Below, piece by piece: positions 42,874-52,137 of a stretch of 64,000 nt of DNA. Under the pieces are notes generated by a model. That model was not told the origin of the DNA. It did not search any database and saw nothing but the letters and a program-made list of their open reading frames with translations. Every line of letters starts with the position of its first letter. Position 1 is the first letter of the stretch. The position numbers and the translations under genes were made by a program. Origin of the DNA: an uncultured Paracoccaceae bacterium (lineage in GTDB: Bacteria > Pseudomonadota > Alphaproteobacteria > Rhodobacterales > Rhodobacteraceae); the NCBI GenBank assembly GCA_937924905.1, contig CALDUK010000006.1:1-64000 (forward strand). The letters run 5' to 3'.

Positions 42874-42990
42874 AGCAGCAATTTTCCCTACTCGCTATTT
42901 ATGGGGAGGCGCGCGCTGCATCGACAGGAGAACAGTCACCAAAATTGAAACGTCGATTAACGTGTACCCACGTTCCCCTTGTCAGATGTG

Positions 42991-44415
42991 TCACGCAGCA
43001 GCGCCGCCAACCGTCAGCCCGCCGATCAACAAAGTGGGTTGTCCGACGCCGACCGGCACCCATTGCCCTGCTTTCCCGCAATTGCCCATGCCGGGATCAA
43101 GCGCCATATCATTGCCAATGGCCCTGATCTGGCGCAACGCGGTCGCCCCGTCGCCAATTAACGTGGCCCCCTTGATGGGGTCGCCGACCTTGCCATTTTT
43201 GACGCGGTAAGCTTCTGTGCAGGAAAACACGAACTTGCCGTTCGTAATGTCCACCTGACCGCCGCCGAAACCGACAGCGTAGATGCCGTCTTTGACATCG
43301 GCGACAATGCTTTCAGGTTCGGCGTTCCCACCCAGCATATAGGTGTTTGTCATGCGCGGCATCGGCGCGTGGGCATAGCTTTCCCGGCGTCCGTTACCTG
43401 TGGGTTCAACCCCCATCAGACGGGCGTTTTGTCGATCTTGCATGTAACCCACCAGAATGCCGTCATCGATCAGAACGTTTTTCGCGGAAGGTGTCCCTTC
43501 GTCATCGACGGTCAGCGAGCCGCGCCGATCGGGAATCGTACCATCATCCAGAACCGTAACGCCGGGGGCTGCAATTCGTTGCCCCATCAGCCCTGCAAAA
43601 GCCGACGATTTCTTGCGATTGAAGTCGCCTTCCAGCCCATGTCCGATGGCTTCGTGCAACAAAATGCCCGGCCAACCGTTCCCAAGGGCAACGTCCATGA
43701 CGCCCGCAGGCGCCGGAATCGCTTTCAAATTGACCTGCGCAATCCGCAGGGCCTCTTGGACTTGCGATTTCCAGAACTCAGGCTTGATCAGATCGCTCAG
43801 GCCGTGTCGCCCGCCCGCACCTACGCCGCCGCTTTCGCGTCTGCCGTTTTCTTCCAAAATGACACTGACGTTCAATCGGGCCATTGGCCGTGTGTCGGTC
43901 ACCGATGTGCCTTCAGGGCGCAGAATCACCACCTCTTGCAGCGAGGCCGCGATGGTAGCCGAGACCTGGACAACCCGCGCGTCCAATCCGCGCGCATAGG
44001 CGTCGATGTCCTGAAGGGTGTCGATTTTGACGGGAAACGTCGCTTCGGTGATCGGATCGTCGTCACCATAGAATTTGCGATTCGATGACTTCGGCGTGTC
44101 AGCCAGCGTTCCGCCCCCATCTCCCACCGCCAAACGTGCCGTTTCCACCGCACGACGCAAAGCGCTTTCACTTATTTCAGTCGAATGTGCGTACCCGGCG
44201 GTTTCACCGCGCACTGCGCGCAAACCAAAGCCTTCTGACGCATTATAACTGGCCGTCCGCACGCGCCCGTCGTCATAAGACAATACTTCGGATCGGCGAC
44301 GTTCCAGAAATAATTCGCCATCATCTGCACCGGAAACGGCTTGTTGAAGCAGCGAAAGCGCGGTCTTCTGATCGACAAGTGTTTCGAAAGGACTGAACGG
44401 GGCTGGTTTTGTCAT
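42991..44415 (-). CDS. tldD: Metalloprotease TldD
   Basis: A 474-aa zinc protease of the TldD/PmbA (U62/M103) family. The metal motif is HEAIGHGLEGD (HExxxH...D), and the C-terminal GGGQVDITNGKFVFSCTEAYRVKNGK is typical of TldD. With PmbA (TldE, not in the window) it degrades unfolded peptides and matures some modified peptides. The ATG at 44415 (MTKPAPFSPF) is preferred over an upstream start with low-complexity residues, although the ribosome-binding site is weak. It is divergent from ctaC across 169 bases. Confidence 0.94.
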   Translation of the reverse strand: MTKPAPFSPFETLVDQKTALSLLQQAVSGADDGELFLERRRSEVLSYDDGRVRTASYNASEGFGLRAVRGETAGYAHSTEISESALRRAVETARLAVGDGGGTLADTPKSSNRKFYGDDDPITEATFPVKIDTLQDIDAYARGLDARVVQVSATIAASLQEVVILRPEGTSVTDTRPMARLNVSVILEENGRRESGGVGAGGRHGLSDLIKPEFWKSQVQEALRIAQVNLKAIPAPAGVMDVALGNGWPGILLHEAIGHGLEGDFNRKKSSAFAGLMGQRIAAPGVTVLDDGTIPDRRGSLTVDDEGTPSAKNVLIDDGILVGYMQDRQNARLMGVEPTGNGRRESYAHAPMPRMTNTYMLGGNAEPESIVADVKDGIYAVGFGGGQVDITNGKFVFSCTEAYRVKNGKVGDPIKGATLIGDGATALRQIRAIGNDMALDPGMGNCGKAGQWVPVGVGQPTLLIGGLTVGGAAA

Positions 44416-44584
44416 CGACCGGGACGCCTTTTGTGGTTGGGTGAGCGGCTGAATGCCGCAAGTGGAGCCGCTTGTTTGCACCATTCTAATATGGTTTCTA
44501 CCGCAACAAGAACAACATGCTGGTGATTGACGCTGTCAACTCGCTGGATTGGGAACACTATTGGGAACCAGGATACTCGGACAC

Positions 44585-45466
44585 ATGCGTCTAAGAACCC
44601 TTCTTACAAGCTTGTCAGTGGCTCTTTTCGGTGGCGCGGCAAGTGCACAAGACCTTGAAATTATAGGTGCGCCGGCACAGGGCAAAACCGGCTTTCAGCC
44701 AGCAGCAACAGAACTGATGCGCGACATTCAGTGGCTGGATGGCATGCTTTTGATTCTGATCACCGCGATCTCGCTCTTTGTGGTGGCGCTTCTGCTGATC
44801 TGTATCGTTCGCTACAACAAGCGGGCAAATCCAGAGCCGGCAAACTTCACGCACAACACGCCAATCGAGGTGGCATGGACAGTCGTTCCGATCGTCATCC
44901 TTGTGTTCATCGGGGCATTTTCGCTGCCTGTTTTGTTCAAGCAGCAGGAAATCCCAGAACCTGAGGTCTTTGTTAAGGCGACAGGGTATCAGTGGTACTG
45001 GGGGTATGAGTACCCGGACCAAGAGATTGAATTCGACAGCTATATGGTTGGGTCGGATTATGGCAATCAGCTGACGCCGGAAGTGTCCGAGCAACTGGCC
45101 GAGCTTGGCTATGAAGACGAACATTTCCTCTTGGCGACAGATACAGCCATCGTCATCCCGACCGGCAAAGTTGTTGTCGTGCAGGTGACAGGCGCAGACG
45201 TCATCCACGCGTGGACCATCCCTGCATTCGGCGTAAAGCAGGACGCAGTGCCTGGCCGCCTGGCCGAACTTTGGTTCGAAGTCGACGAAGGCATGGAAGG
45301 CATTTATTTCGGTCAGTGTTCCGAATTGTGCGGCCTCAGCCATGCATACATGCCGATCACTGTGAAAGCTGTGACGCAGGAACAATACGACGCCTGGGTC
45401 GCGGAAACGCAGGTGGCCGGTGAATATGTCGACCCGCGCACGCTTCGTTTGGCGGCTGCCGAGTAA
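44585..45466 (+). CDS. ctaC: Cytochrome c oxidase subunit II
   Basis: A 293-aa subunit carrying the CuA centre. The signal peptide [20 protein letters not shown] is cleaved near residue 21. Two membrane spans follow ([41 protein letters not shown]). The aromatic patch [11 protein letters not shown] conducts electrons, and the CuA ligands are in [16 protein letters not shown] with an earlier His in [10 protein letters not shown]. No fused cytochrome c domain is present. The ATG at 44585 is chosen over a TTG-initiated 12-residue extension. It heads the oxidase cluster; the gene for subunit I is not in the window. Confidence 0.96.
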   Translation: MRLRTLLTSLSVALFGGAASAQDLEIIGAPAQGKTGFQPAATELMRDIQWLDGMLLILITAISLFVVALLLICIVRYNKRANPEPANFTHNTPIEVAWTVVPIVILVFIGAFSLPVLFKQQEIPEPEVFVKATGYQWYWGYEYPDQEIEFDSYMVGSDYGNQLTPEVSEQLAELGYEDEHFLLATDTAIVIPTGKVVVVQVTGADVIHAWTIPAFGVKQDAVPGRLAELWFEVDEGMEGIYFGQCSELCGLSHAYMPITVKAVTQEQYDAWVAETQVAGEYVDPRTLRLAAAE

Positions 45467-45469
45467 GTC

Positions 45470-46396
45470 ATGGCCGATCTGTCGATCAACACCCCAAGCG
45501 ACTACGAGCCGAGCTTCGGCGATTACGTCGCGCTGCTGAAACCGCGGGTGATGTCACTTGTGGTCTTCACGGCGTTGGTTGGTCTTTTGGTTGCGCCCGG
45601 TTCCTTGCACCCGATTGAGGCGTTTGCGGCTATTTTGTTCATTGCGTTGGGGGCTGGTGCCTCGGGCGCATTGAATATGTGGTATGATGCAGACATCGAC
45701 GCGGTGATGCGCCGCACCGCGAAACGTCCGGTGCCGTCTGGCCGTGTCGCGCCGGGCGAAGCTTTGGCCATCGGGATTGGCTTGTCCGGCATCGCGGTTG
45801 TGATGATGGCGTTGGCGACCAACTTGTTCGCCGCCGGTCTGTTGGCCTTTACGATCTTCTTTTATGCCGTGATCTACACAATGTGGCTTAAACGTCTGAC
45901 GCCGCAGAACATTGTCATCGGCGGGGCTGCCGGGGCATTTCCACCGATGATCGGCTGGGCCGCTGTCACCGGCGATGTGTCAATGGCCAGCATTTTGATG
46001 TTTGCGCTGACCTTCACGTGGACTCCACCGCATTTCTGGGCCTTGGCGCTTTTTACGAAGTCTGACTATGGCGATGCAGGCGTGCCTATGCTGACCGTAA
46101 CGCATGGGCGGCGCACCACGCGGGTGCATATTCTGGCCTACACAATCGCGGTTGCCGGCGTCGCGCTGGCTTTGGCGCTGACCGAAGTGGGCGGGCCAAT
46201 CACGATCACGATCGCTGTTGTGCTGAACAGCATGTTCCTTCTTGGTGCGGTTCGTATCTGGAAACGGGATGATGCGGCGGCTGAGGCGGACAATTATCTG
46301 GCTGAACGCCGCTTCTTCAAACTGTCGCTTTACTATCTTTTCTTGCATTTCGCGGCGCTTCTCGCCGATGCCGCCTTGCGCGGGGTGATGGCATGA
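45470..46396 (+). CDS. ctaB: Protoheme IX farnesyltransferase
   Basis: A 308-aa UbiA-family prenyltransferase making heme O from protoheme for the aa3 oxidase. The first Asp-rich motif is NMWYDADIDAVMRRTAKRPVPSG, and the second region has DYGDAGVPMLTVTHG. About nine membrane spans are visible, including FGDYVALLKPRVMSLVVFTALVGL at the start. The ATG lies 3 bases after the ctaC stop, and the gene ends overlapping the small downstream ORF as ATGA. Order and overlaps imply one transcript with ctaC, ctaG and ctaE. CtaA, which makes heme A, is not in the window. Confidence 0.96.
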   Translation: MADLSINTPSDYEPSFGDYVALLKPRVMSLVVFTALVGLLVAPGSLHPIEAFAAILFIALGAGASGALNMWYDADIDAVMRRTAKRPVPSGRVAPGEALAIGIGLSGIAVVMMALATNLFAAGLLAFTIFFYAVIYTMWLKRLTPQNIVIGGAAGAFPPMIGWAAVTGDVSMASILMFALTFTWTPPHFWALALFTKSDYGDAGVPMLTVTHGRRTTRVHILAYTIAVAGVALALALTEVGGPITITIAVVLNSMFLLGAVRIWKRDDAAAEADNYLAERRFFKLSLYYLFLHFAALLADAALRGVMA

Positions 46397-46572
46397 TCAA
46401 AGCGACACATGAATTGCACGAACGCCGGAAAAGCCGGAATTTTGGCGTGGGCCTCGTGCTGATCGGATTGATCGCCGTCGTATTTGCGTTGACGGTCGTG
46501 AAGGTTACCCGGGGTGATCCCATGCAGGCATTCGACCATGTCGTACGGCCCGAGCTGGAGATCGCGGAATGA
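46393..46572 (+). CDS. ctaF: Small CtaF/CoxF-like membrane protein of the oxidase cluster
   Basis: A 59-aa ORF that is easily missed. It reads MIKATHELHERRKSRN, then a single span (about 17-40, GVGLVLIGLIAVVFALTVV), then KVTRGDPMQAFDHVVRPELE. Coding status is supported by position: its ATG overlaps the ctaB stop (ATGA) and its own stop overlaps the ctaG start (ATGA). Small single-span proteins called CoxF/CtaF occupy this slot in Rhodobacter and Paracoccus relatives. A role in oxidase assembly is inferred from the neighbours; there is no enzymatic motif. Confidence 0.85.
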   Translation: MIKATHELHERRKSRNFGVGLVLIGLIAVVFALTVVKVTRGDPMQAFDHVVRPELEIAE

Positions 46573-47165
46573 GCGAAGCGCAACTCGACCCCAAGAAAAA
46601 GACAGTGCTTCAGCTGGCCTGTGTCGTTTTGACCATGGGCACGTTGGCTTGGGCGTCTGTGCCGCTCTACGATCTTTTCTGCCGGGTGACCGGTTGGGGT
46701 GGGGCGACAGACATTGCGGACGCAGCGCCGGGGGGCATTGACCAAGAGGTGACGGTTCGCTTCGACGCTTCGAAAGAAAACGGAATGCCGTGGGAATTCA
46801 AGCCAGTCGAATTGAAACAGCGCATTCGCATCGGAGAAGAAGGGCTGGCATTCTACGAAGCCTACAACCCAACCAATCGGACCATCGCGGGCACGGCCAG
46901 CTTCAATGTCTCGCCTTATTCGGCGGGGGCTTATTTCTCGAAAATCCAGTGTTTCTGCTTTGAAATGCAAGTGCTTGAGCCTGGTCAGCGGGTCAGCATG
47001 CCCGTCAGCTATTTTGTCGAACCGGAAATTCTGGACGATGCGGATGCCCGTTTTGTCAAAACCATCACCCTGTCTTACACATTTCACGAGACCGAACTGC
47101 CGGACGATTTTGCGTCTGAACAGGCGGCACTTGATGTGAATGACAATGCATCAGACGTAAACTAA
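46569..47165 (+). CDS. ctaG: Cytochrome c oxidase assembly protein CtaG (Cox11)
   Basis: A 198-aa copper chaperone that delivers Cu to the CuB site of subunit I. One N-terminal span ([21 protein letters not shown]) is followed by [12 protein letters not shown], with the conserved membrane-proximal cysteine. The periplasmic Ig-like domain carries the copper motif [10 protein letters not shown]. The Asp-rich C-terminal tail ([12 protein letters not shown]) is variable. Its ATG overlaps the stop of the 59-aa ORF. It is cotranscribed with ctaE, which starts 19 bases later. Confidence 0.96.
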   Translation: MSEAQLDPKKKTVLQLACVVLTMGTLAWASVPLYDLFCRVTGWGGATDIADAAPGGIDQEVTVRFDASKENGMPWEFKPVELKQRIRIGEEGLAFYEAYNPTNRTIAGTASFNVSPYSAGAYFSKIQCFCFEMQVLEPGQRVSMPVSYFVEPEILDDADARFVKTITLSYTFHETELPDDFASEQAALDVNDNASDVN

Positions 47166-47184
47166 CGCCCGAGGGAACACCGAT

Positions 47185-47985
47185 ATGGCGCATGAAAAGA
47201 ACCACGATTACCACATTCTAGAGCCTTCGATCCTGCCGTTTCTTGGCGCGGTTTCGGGCTTTATCATGCTATTCGGAGCGGTGCTCTGGATGCAGGGCAT
47301 GACATGGATCATGTTTGCCATGGGCTTTGTCGGCGTCCTGTATGTGATGTTTGCCTGGTGGGCCGAGGTCGTGAAGGAATCGAACATTGGCGATCACACG
47401 CCGGTGGTTCGGATCGGTCTTCGCTATGGCTTCATCATGTTCATCATGTCCGAAGTCATGTTTTTTGCCGCGTGGTTCTGGGCATTTTTCAAGAACGCGC
47501 TTTATCCAATGGGGCCGCAAAGCCCGGCGGTTGATGGTGTTTGGCCCCCCGTTGGGATCGAAACATTCGACCCTTGGCACCTGCCGTTGATCAACACGCT
47601 GATCCTTCTGTGTTCGGGGGCGGCTGCGACTTGGGCGCACCATGCGATTGCGCATGAAAATAACCGCAAAGATATGGCGACAGGCCTGATCGTAGCCGTT
47701 CTGTTGGGAATTCTGTTCACTTTCTTTCAGGCTTACGAATATACCCACGCCGCCTTTGGCTTCTCGGGCAATATCTATGGCGCGACATTCTTTATGGCGA
47801 CCGGGTTCCACGGGTTCCACGTGATCGTCGGCACCATCTTCCTGTTTGTCTGCTATCTGCGCTTGCGGGCCGGTCACTTCACGCCTGAAAAGCATGTCGG
47901 CTTCGAAGCTGCGGCTTGGTATTGGCACTTTGTCGATGTGGTTTGGCTGTTCTTGTTCGCCGCGATCTACATCTGGGGTCGGTAG
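47185..47985 (+). CDS. ctaE: Cytochrome c oxidase subunit III
   Basis: A 266-aa seven-span subunit III. Recognisable segments are [19 protein letters not shown] at the start, [23 protein letters not shown] with the conserved Glu, [18 protein letters not shown], and [22 protein letters not shown]. The C-terminus [25 protein letters not shown] is diagnostic. GAGGGA precedes the ATG. A strong intrinsic terminator begins 39 bases after its stop, so the oxidase transcript likely ends here, ahead of surf1. Confidence 0.97.
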   Translation: MAHEKNHDYHILEPSILPFLGAVSGFIMLFGAVLWMQGMTWIMFAMGFVGVLYVMFAWWAEVVKESNIGDHTPVVRIGLRYGFIMFIMSEVMFFAAWFWAFFKNALYPMGPQSPAVDGVWPPVGIETFDPWHLPLINTLILLCSGAAATWAHHAIAHENNRKDMATGLIVAVLLGILFTFFQAYEYTHAAFGFSGNIYGATFFMATGFHGFHVIVGTIFLFVCYLRLRAGHFTPEKHVGFEAAAWYWHFVDVVWLFLFAAIYIWGR

Positions 47986-48024
47986 AAACACGGGAATTGC
48001 GCCGCATTGGCGGCGTCGCCCTTG

Positions 48025-48054
48025 GGCCGCGCCGTCAGCGCGGCCTGTTTTTTT
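48025..48054 (+). terminator. Intrinsic terminator after ctaE
   Basis: An 8-bp all-GC stem (GGCCGCGC / GCGCGGCC) with a 5-base loop is followed at once by TGTTTTTTT. This is the cleanest rho-independent terminator in the window. It separates the ctaC-ctaE genes from surf1-thrC, 71 bases before the surf1 start. Confidence 0.9.
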
Positions 48055-48124
48055 CGTTAGGTGGCCGTATCCCTACGACCGAACCTGATACATTCGCGGA
48101 TGTCATACGCCGATGGAGAGGACA

Positions 48125-48805
48125 ATGCAGCGGTATCTGGGAGCGCTTGTTTTAGGCCTAAGCGGTTTCGCTATCCTTGCAGCACTTGGTGTGTGGCAAT
48201 TGCACAGGCTTTCCTGGAAACAAGCCGTATTGGCCGAGATTGAAGCGCGCATATCTGGCCACCCTATTCCACTGCCTGCCGCACCAGACCCGGATGCGCA
48301 GCGTTTCAAACCGGTGGCCATTGAGGGGGCATTTGACGGAACCGACATACCGGTTTTCCTAAGCCATGATGTCGGGCCGATTTATCGGCTGGTGGCCGCG
48401 TTTGAGACCTCTGACGGGCGCCGCGTTCTGGTCGACCGCGGCTATATTCCCGGCTTGACCGACCCCGACCCAGCGTTGCGGACGGCGCCTTCGACCGATG
48501 TCACCGTCACCGGCAATCTGCATTGGCCGGATGAGGTCGACAGCTGGACGCCCGCCCCAGATGCGCGCGGCGTGCATTTTGGTCGTGACGTCCGCACCCT
48601 TGCAACAGAGTTGCAGACAGAGCCTTTGCTGATCGTGGCGCGCGAGGCGCGTCCAAACACGCCGGTTGCGACCCCTTTGCCTGTCACCGTGACTGGTATT
48701 TCGAACAACCATCTTGGCTATGCGATCCAATGGTTCGGGCTTGCGATTGTCTGGGCGGGGATGACTCTTTTTCTTCTCTGGCGTATCCGAAGCAGGACGG
48801 TCTGA
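48125..48805 (+). CDS. surf1: SURF1 family cytochrome oxidase biogenesis protein
   Basis: A 226-aa protein with two spans: an N-terminal one (YLGALVLGLSGFAILAALGVWQL) and a C-terminal one (GYAIQWFGLAIVWAGMTLFLL), with the SURF1 periplasmic domain between. Motifs are GVWQLHRLSWKQ, RVLVDRGYIPG and the C-terminal NNHLGYAIQWFGLA. It assists heme A insertion into subunit I. The ATG at 48125 is picked because GGAGAGG sits just before it; an ATG 12 bases earlier overlaps that site. It is 11 bases ahead of thrC, so the two are probably cotranscribed. Confidence 0.93.
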   Translation: MQRYLGALVLGLSGFAILAALGVWQLHRLSWKQAVLAEIEARISGHPIPLPAAPDPDAQRFKPVAIEGAFDGTDIPVFLSHDVGPIYRLVAAFETSDGRRVLVDRGYIPGLTDPDPALRTAPSTDVTVTGNLHWPDEVDSWTPAPDARGVHFGRDVRTLATELQTEPLLIVAREARPNTPVATPLPVTVTGISNNHLGYAIQWFGLAIVWAGMTLFLLWRIRSRTV

Positions 48806-48816
48806 AAGCAGGTGTG

Positions 48817-50208
48817 ATGCGATATATCTCGACCCGGGGGCAATCCCCGCAATTGTCCTTCGAAGACACTATGCTGACCGGGCTTGCGCCCGACGGGGGG
48901 CTTTACGTCCCAGAAGCGGTGCCGTTGTTAAGTGTCGGGACCATGCGGCGGATGGCGTGGCAATCCTATGAAGACACCGCCTTTGACGTGATGTGGCCCT
49001 TCGTCGAAGGAACGTTCACCGAAGACGAATTTCGCAATCTGATCGCCGAAGCCTATGACGGCTTCGATCATGTCAGCCGCGCGCCTTTGAAACAGGTTGG
49101 TGACGGGCAGTGGTTGCTGGAATTGTTCCACGGACCAACACTGGCGTTCAAAGATTTCGCGATGCAGTTGATCGGCCAGATGTTCCAACATGTTTTGGCT
49201 AAAAAAGACGCGCGCATCACAATCGTCGGCGCCACTAGTGGCGATACGGGAAGCGCTGCGATTGAAGCGTTTCGCGGTTTGGACAATGTCGATGTGTGTA
49301 TCCTTTATCCGCACGAGCGTGTCAGCGAAGTGCAGCGTCGACAGATGACCACGCCGCTGGAAGATAACGTGCACGCGCTTGCCGTCGATGGCACGTTTGA
49401 CGATTGCCAACGGCACCTAAAAGACATGTTCGCTGATATCGCGTTCCGCGACGAGGTTGGATTGGCCGCAGTAAATTCGATCAACTGGGCGCGTGTTATG
49501 GCGCAGATCGTCTATTATTTTACCTCGGCCACGTCTTTGGGCGCACCGGACCGGACAGTCAATTTTACCGTTCCAACAGGCAACTTTGGCGATATCTATG
49601 CGGGCGAGATTGCCCGGCGTATGGGTTTGCCGGTTGACCGCCTGGTAATTGCGACCAACCAGAACGATATACTGGACCGCGCCTTGCGCGATGGCGATTA
49701 CCGGACCGGCACAGTCTTGCCGTCGGTCAGCCCATCCATGGATATTCAGATTAGCTCGAACTTCGAACGGTTGCTGTTCGATGCCTATGATCGCGAAGGC
49801 CAAGCTGTGGCGCGGGTTATGGATGACCTGAAATCCGACGGTGGGTTCCAGATCAGCCAGGGTGCCATCGCCTTTATCCGCGAAGGGTTCGCAAGCGGTT
49901 CAGTCAGCGAAGACGAAACATTGGCGCGTATCACGCAAACGCTTAGCGATGCACAAGAGCTTGTTTGCCCCCACACCGCCGTCGGGCTGGACGTTGCCGA
50001 GGATCATCACGATATCCGCGTGCCGATGATCACTTTGGCGACAGCGCATCCCGCAAAGTTCCCTGATGCGGTCGAGAAGGCCAGCGGTATCCGCCCGCCT
50101 CTTCCCAAGCGGATGGCAGATCTTTATGACCGTTCAGAACGGGTGACGCAGGTGCCAAACGACCTTGTCGCTCTGGAAGAGGTGATCCGGGAGAAACGCA
50201 AAAGGTGA
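48817..50208 (+). CDS. thrC: Threonine synthase
   Basis: A 463-aa PLP enzyme converting O-phosphohomoserine to threonine. It is of the longer, enterobacterial/yeast-like type (TRGQSPQLSFEDTMLTGLAPDGGLYVPE). The PLP lysine is K112 in FHGPTLAFKDFAM. The phosphate-binding loop is GATSGDTGSAAIEAF and VPTGNFGDIYAGEIARRMGL follows. The ATG at 48817 matches the family N-terminus, with AGCAGGTG before it. Its stop overlaps the GTG start of the M16 protease gene (GTGA), implying coupled translation although the functions differ. Confidence 0.95.
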   Translation: MRYISTRGQSPQLSFEDTMLTGLAPDGGLYVPEAVPLLSVGTMRRMAWQSYEDTAFDVMWPFVEGTFTEDEFRNLIAEAYDGFDHVSRAPLKQVGDGQWLLELFHGPTLAFKDFAMQLIGQMFQHVLAKKDARITIVGATSGDTGSAAIEAFRGLDNVDVCILYPHERVSEVQRRQMTTPLEDNVHALAVDGTFDDCQRHLKDMFADIAFRDEVGLAAVNSINWARVMAQIVYYFTSATSLGAPDRTVNFTVPTGNFGDIYAGEIARRMGLPVDRLVIATNQNDILDRALRDGDYRTGTVLPSVSPSMDIQISSNFERLLFDAYDREGQAVARVMDDLKSDGGFQISQGAIAFIREGFASGSVSEDETLARITQTLSDAQELVCPHTAVGLDVAEDHHDIRVPMITLATAHPAKFPDAVEKASGIRPPLPKRMADLYDRSERVTQVPNDLVALEEVIREKRKR

Positions 50209-51467
50209 CGGTCGAACTGCATCGCTTGCCAAACGGGGTCCGTGTGGTCACCGAGCATATGCCGGGACTGCGTTCGGCATCGCTGGGCGTCTGGGTGACA
50301 GCAGGCGGACGGCACGAACGCGAGACCCAAAACGGGGTCGCGCATTTCCTTGAACATATGGCGTTCAAGGGCACCAAAAAGCGCAATGCCCTGCAAATAG
50401 CCGAAGCGATCGAAGACGTCGGTGGCTATATCAACGCGTATACCAGTCGCGAGATGACGGCCTATTACGTCCGCGTGCTGGGCGAAGATGTGCCGCTTGC
50501 CGTGGATGTCCTGTCCGACATTGTGCTGAATCCAATTTTTGATTCGCGCGAGATTGAAGTCGAACGTCACGTCATTCTGCAAGAAATCGGCCAAGCGCTG
50601 GACACGCCCGACGACATTATCTTCGATTGGTTACAAGAAACTGCTTTTCCGGGCCAGCCGCTGGGTCGCCCGATTTTGGGGCCGGCGGGACGCGTTGAAA
50701 AATTTTACCGAAACGACTTGGCGGGCTTTGTCTCCGAACGCTATGTCCCGGGAAATCTGATCATTGCGGCAGCCGGTGCCGTCGATCACGCGGCGATTGT
50801 GCGGATGGTCGAAGACCGATTTGGTCATCTTATCCCGGGGGCAGAAGTGGCGACGGAAGGCGCGGCCTATAAAGGCGGCGAGACCCGGGTGGAAAAGGGG
50901 CTGGAGCAAGCGCATCTAGCCATGGCATTCGAGGCCCCCGGCTATCGCGACGAAGACGTCTATGTGTCACAGGTGTTTTCGATGGCTCTGGGCGGCGGCA
51001 TGTCTTCGCGGTTGTTCCAGGAGGTGCGTGAAAAACGCGGTCTTTGCTATTCGATTTTCGCGCAAGCGGGGGCTTATGCTGATTCTGGTCTGCTGACGAT
51101 TTATGCCGGCACAGGTCGGGACGACCTTCCGGACTTGATCGGTTTGACACTTGATGAAATCAAACGGGCCGCAGATGACCTAAGCGGGGCCGAGATTGCG
51201 CGGGCCAGTGCGCAGTTGAAGGCCGGAATGTTGATGGGGCTGGAAAGCCCGGCCAGCCGTGCCGAACGATTGGCGCGCCAGTTGTCCATTTGGGACCGCA
51301 TCCCGACGCTTGAAGAAACCGTTGAAAAGATTGACGCAGTGACGTTCGAGCGCACGCGTGATTTTGCGGCTGGGATTTCCCGGCACGGGACCGCGTCGTT
51401 GGCGCTTTACGGTCCTGTATCTGCCGCCCCTTCGGTCGAAGAAATGGTTGCGCGGTTGGTTGCTTAA
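50205..51467 (+). CDS. M16 family zinc peptidase, PqqL/MPP-beta-like
   Basis: A 420-aa metallopeptidase with the inverted zinc motif: H47, E50 and H51 in VAHFLEHMAFKGT, followed by the downstream glutamate in EVERHVILQEI. The second half (inactive domain) contains LGGGMSSRLFQEVREKRGLCYSIFA, typical of mitochondrial-processing-peptidase-like bacterial proteins. No signal peptide is seen, so it is probably cytoplasmic. GTG start at 50205 overlaps the thrC stop. Its stop shares bases with the next ATG (TAATG). Substrates are unknown. Confidence 0.92.
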   Translation: MTVELHRLPNGVRVVTEHMPGLRSASLGVWVTAGGRHERETQNGVAHFLEHMAFKGTKKRNALQIAEAIEDVGGYINAYTSREMTAYYVRVLGEDVPLAVDVLSDIVLNPIFDSREIEVERHVILQEIGQALDTPDDIIFDWLQETAFPGQPLGRPILGPAGRVEKFYRNDLAGFVSERYVPGNLIIAAAGAVDHAAIVRMVEDRFGHLIPGAEVATEGAAYKGGETRVEKGLEQAHLAMAFEAPGYRDEDVYVSQVFSMALGGGMSSRLFQEVREKRGLCYSIFAQAGAYADSGLLTIYAGTGRDDLPDLIGLTLDEIKRAADDLSGAEIARASAQLKAGMLMGLESPASRAERLARQLSIWDRIPTLEETVEKIDAVTFERTRDFAAGISRHGTASLALYGPVSAAPSVEEMVARLVA

Positions 51468-52048
51468 TGTTGCGGCTGTCGCGCAAAATCCGGATCGACA
51501 CCGACCGTATGGTTTTGCGACCGCCCAATCACGGTGACTACCGCGCGTGGTCTGACCTTAGACGCGATAGCGCCGAGTTTTTGCAACCATGGGAGCCGTC
51601 CTGGTCCGCCGATCATTTGACCCGCAAGGGTTTTGTGAATCGCGTTTATTGGGCGAACCGATCAATCGCTCAGGGCAATGCTGTGCCGCTTTTCCTTGCA
51701 AAACGGAACGACAGGCAAGTTCTTGGGGCGATAACACTGGACAACATACGCCGTGGTCCCAGCCAGGCCGGCACGATTGGCTATTGGATAGGGGCCGAAT
51801 ATGCGCGCCAAGGCTATATGCGCGAGGCTTTGTTGGCGGTTGTTCACTATGCTTTCGAAGTGCTGGATCTCAGCCGCCTGGAAAGCGCCTGTTTGCCGGA
51901 AAACAAGGCGTCCCGCGCTCTATTGGAAAAATGCGGCTATAAATACGAAGGCGTGGCGCAAAGCTATTTGCAGATCAACGGACGCTGGCGAAACCATGTT
52001 CTTTACGCAAATCTGCGTGGAGACCGGCGGGGCAAGGTCGGCGCTTGA
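51467..52048 (+). CDS. GNAT N-acetyltransferase, RimJ/RimL type
   Basis: A 193-aa acetyltransferase. MVLRPPNHGDYRAWSDLRRDSAEFLQPWEPSW is the typical RimJ N-terminus; SQAGTIGYWIGAEYARQGYMREAL is the acetyl-CoA-binding A motif region; and NKASRALLEKCGYKYEGVAQSYLQINGRWRNH is the C-terminal motif. It may acetylate a ribosomal protein N-terminus or another amine. It is translationally coupled to the M16 protease (TAATG). Substrate assignment is not possible from sequence. Confidence 0.9.
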   Translation: MLRLSRKIRIDTDRMVLRPPNHGDYRAWSDLRRDSAEFLQPWEPSWSADHLTRKGFVNRVYWANRSIAQGNAVPLFLAKRNDRQVLGAITLDNIRRGPSQAGTIGYWIGAEYARQGYMREALLAVVHYAFEVLDLSRLESACLPENKASRALLEKCGYKYEGVAQSYLQINGRWRNHVLYANLRGDRRGKVGA

Positions 52049-52137
52049 TATGCCTTGGATCTGAAGTTCACTGTCAACTCAGTTGCACGGCACGTTTCTT
52101 CTGATAAGAGCCAAAGCTGGCAATCGGAAAGCGCACT

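Noticed and set aside
42815-42990. Possible small gene between dprA and tldD
   Set aside because: Short frames exist but have no ribosome-binding site or conserved feature; the region is better explained as the dprA promoter with a CtrA box.
52049-52137. Search for an LptM-like small lipoprotein gene before lysA
   Set aside because: No start, signal peptide or lipobox fits in the 89-base gap.
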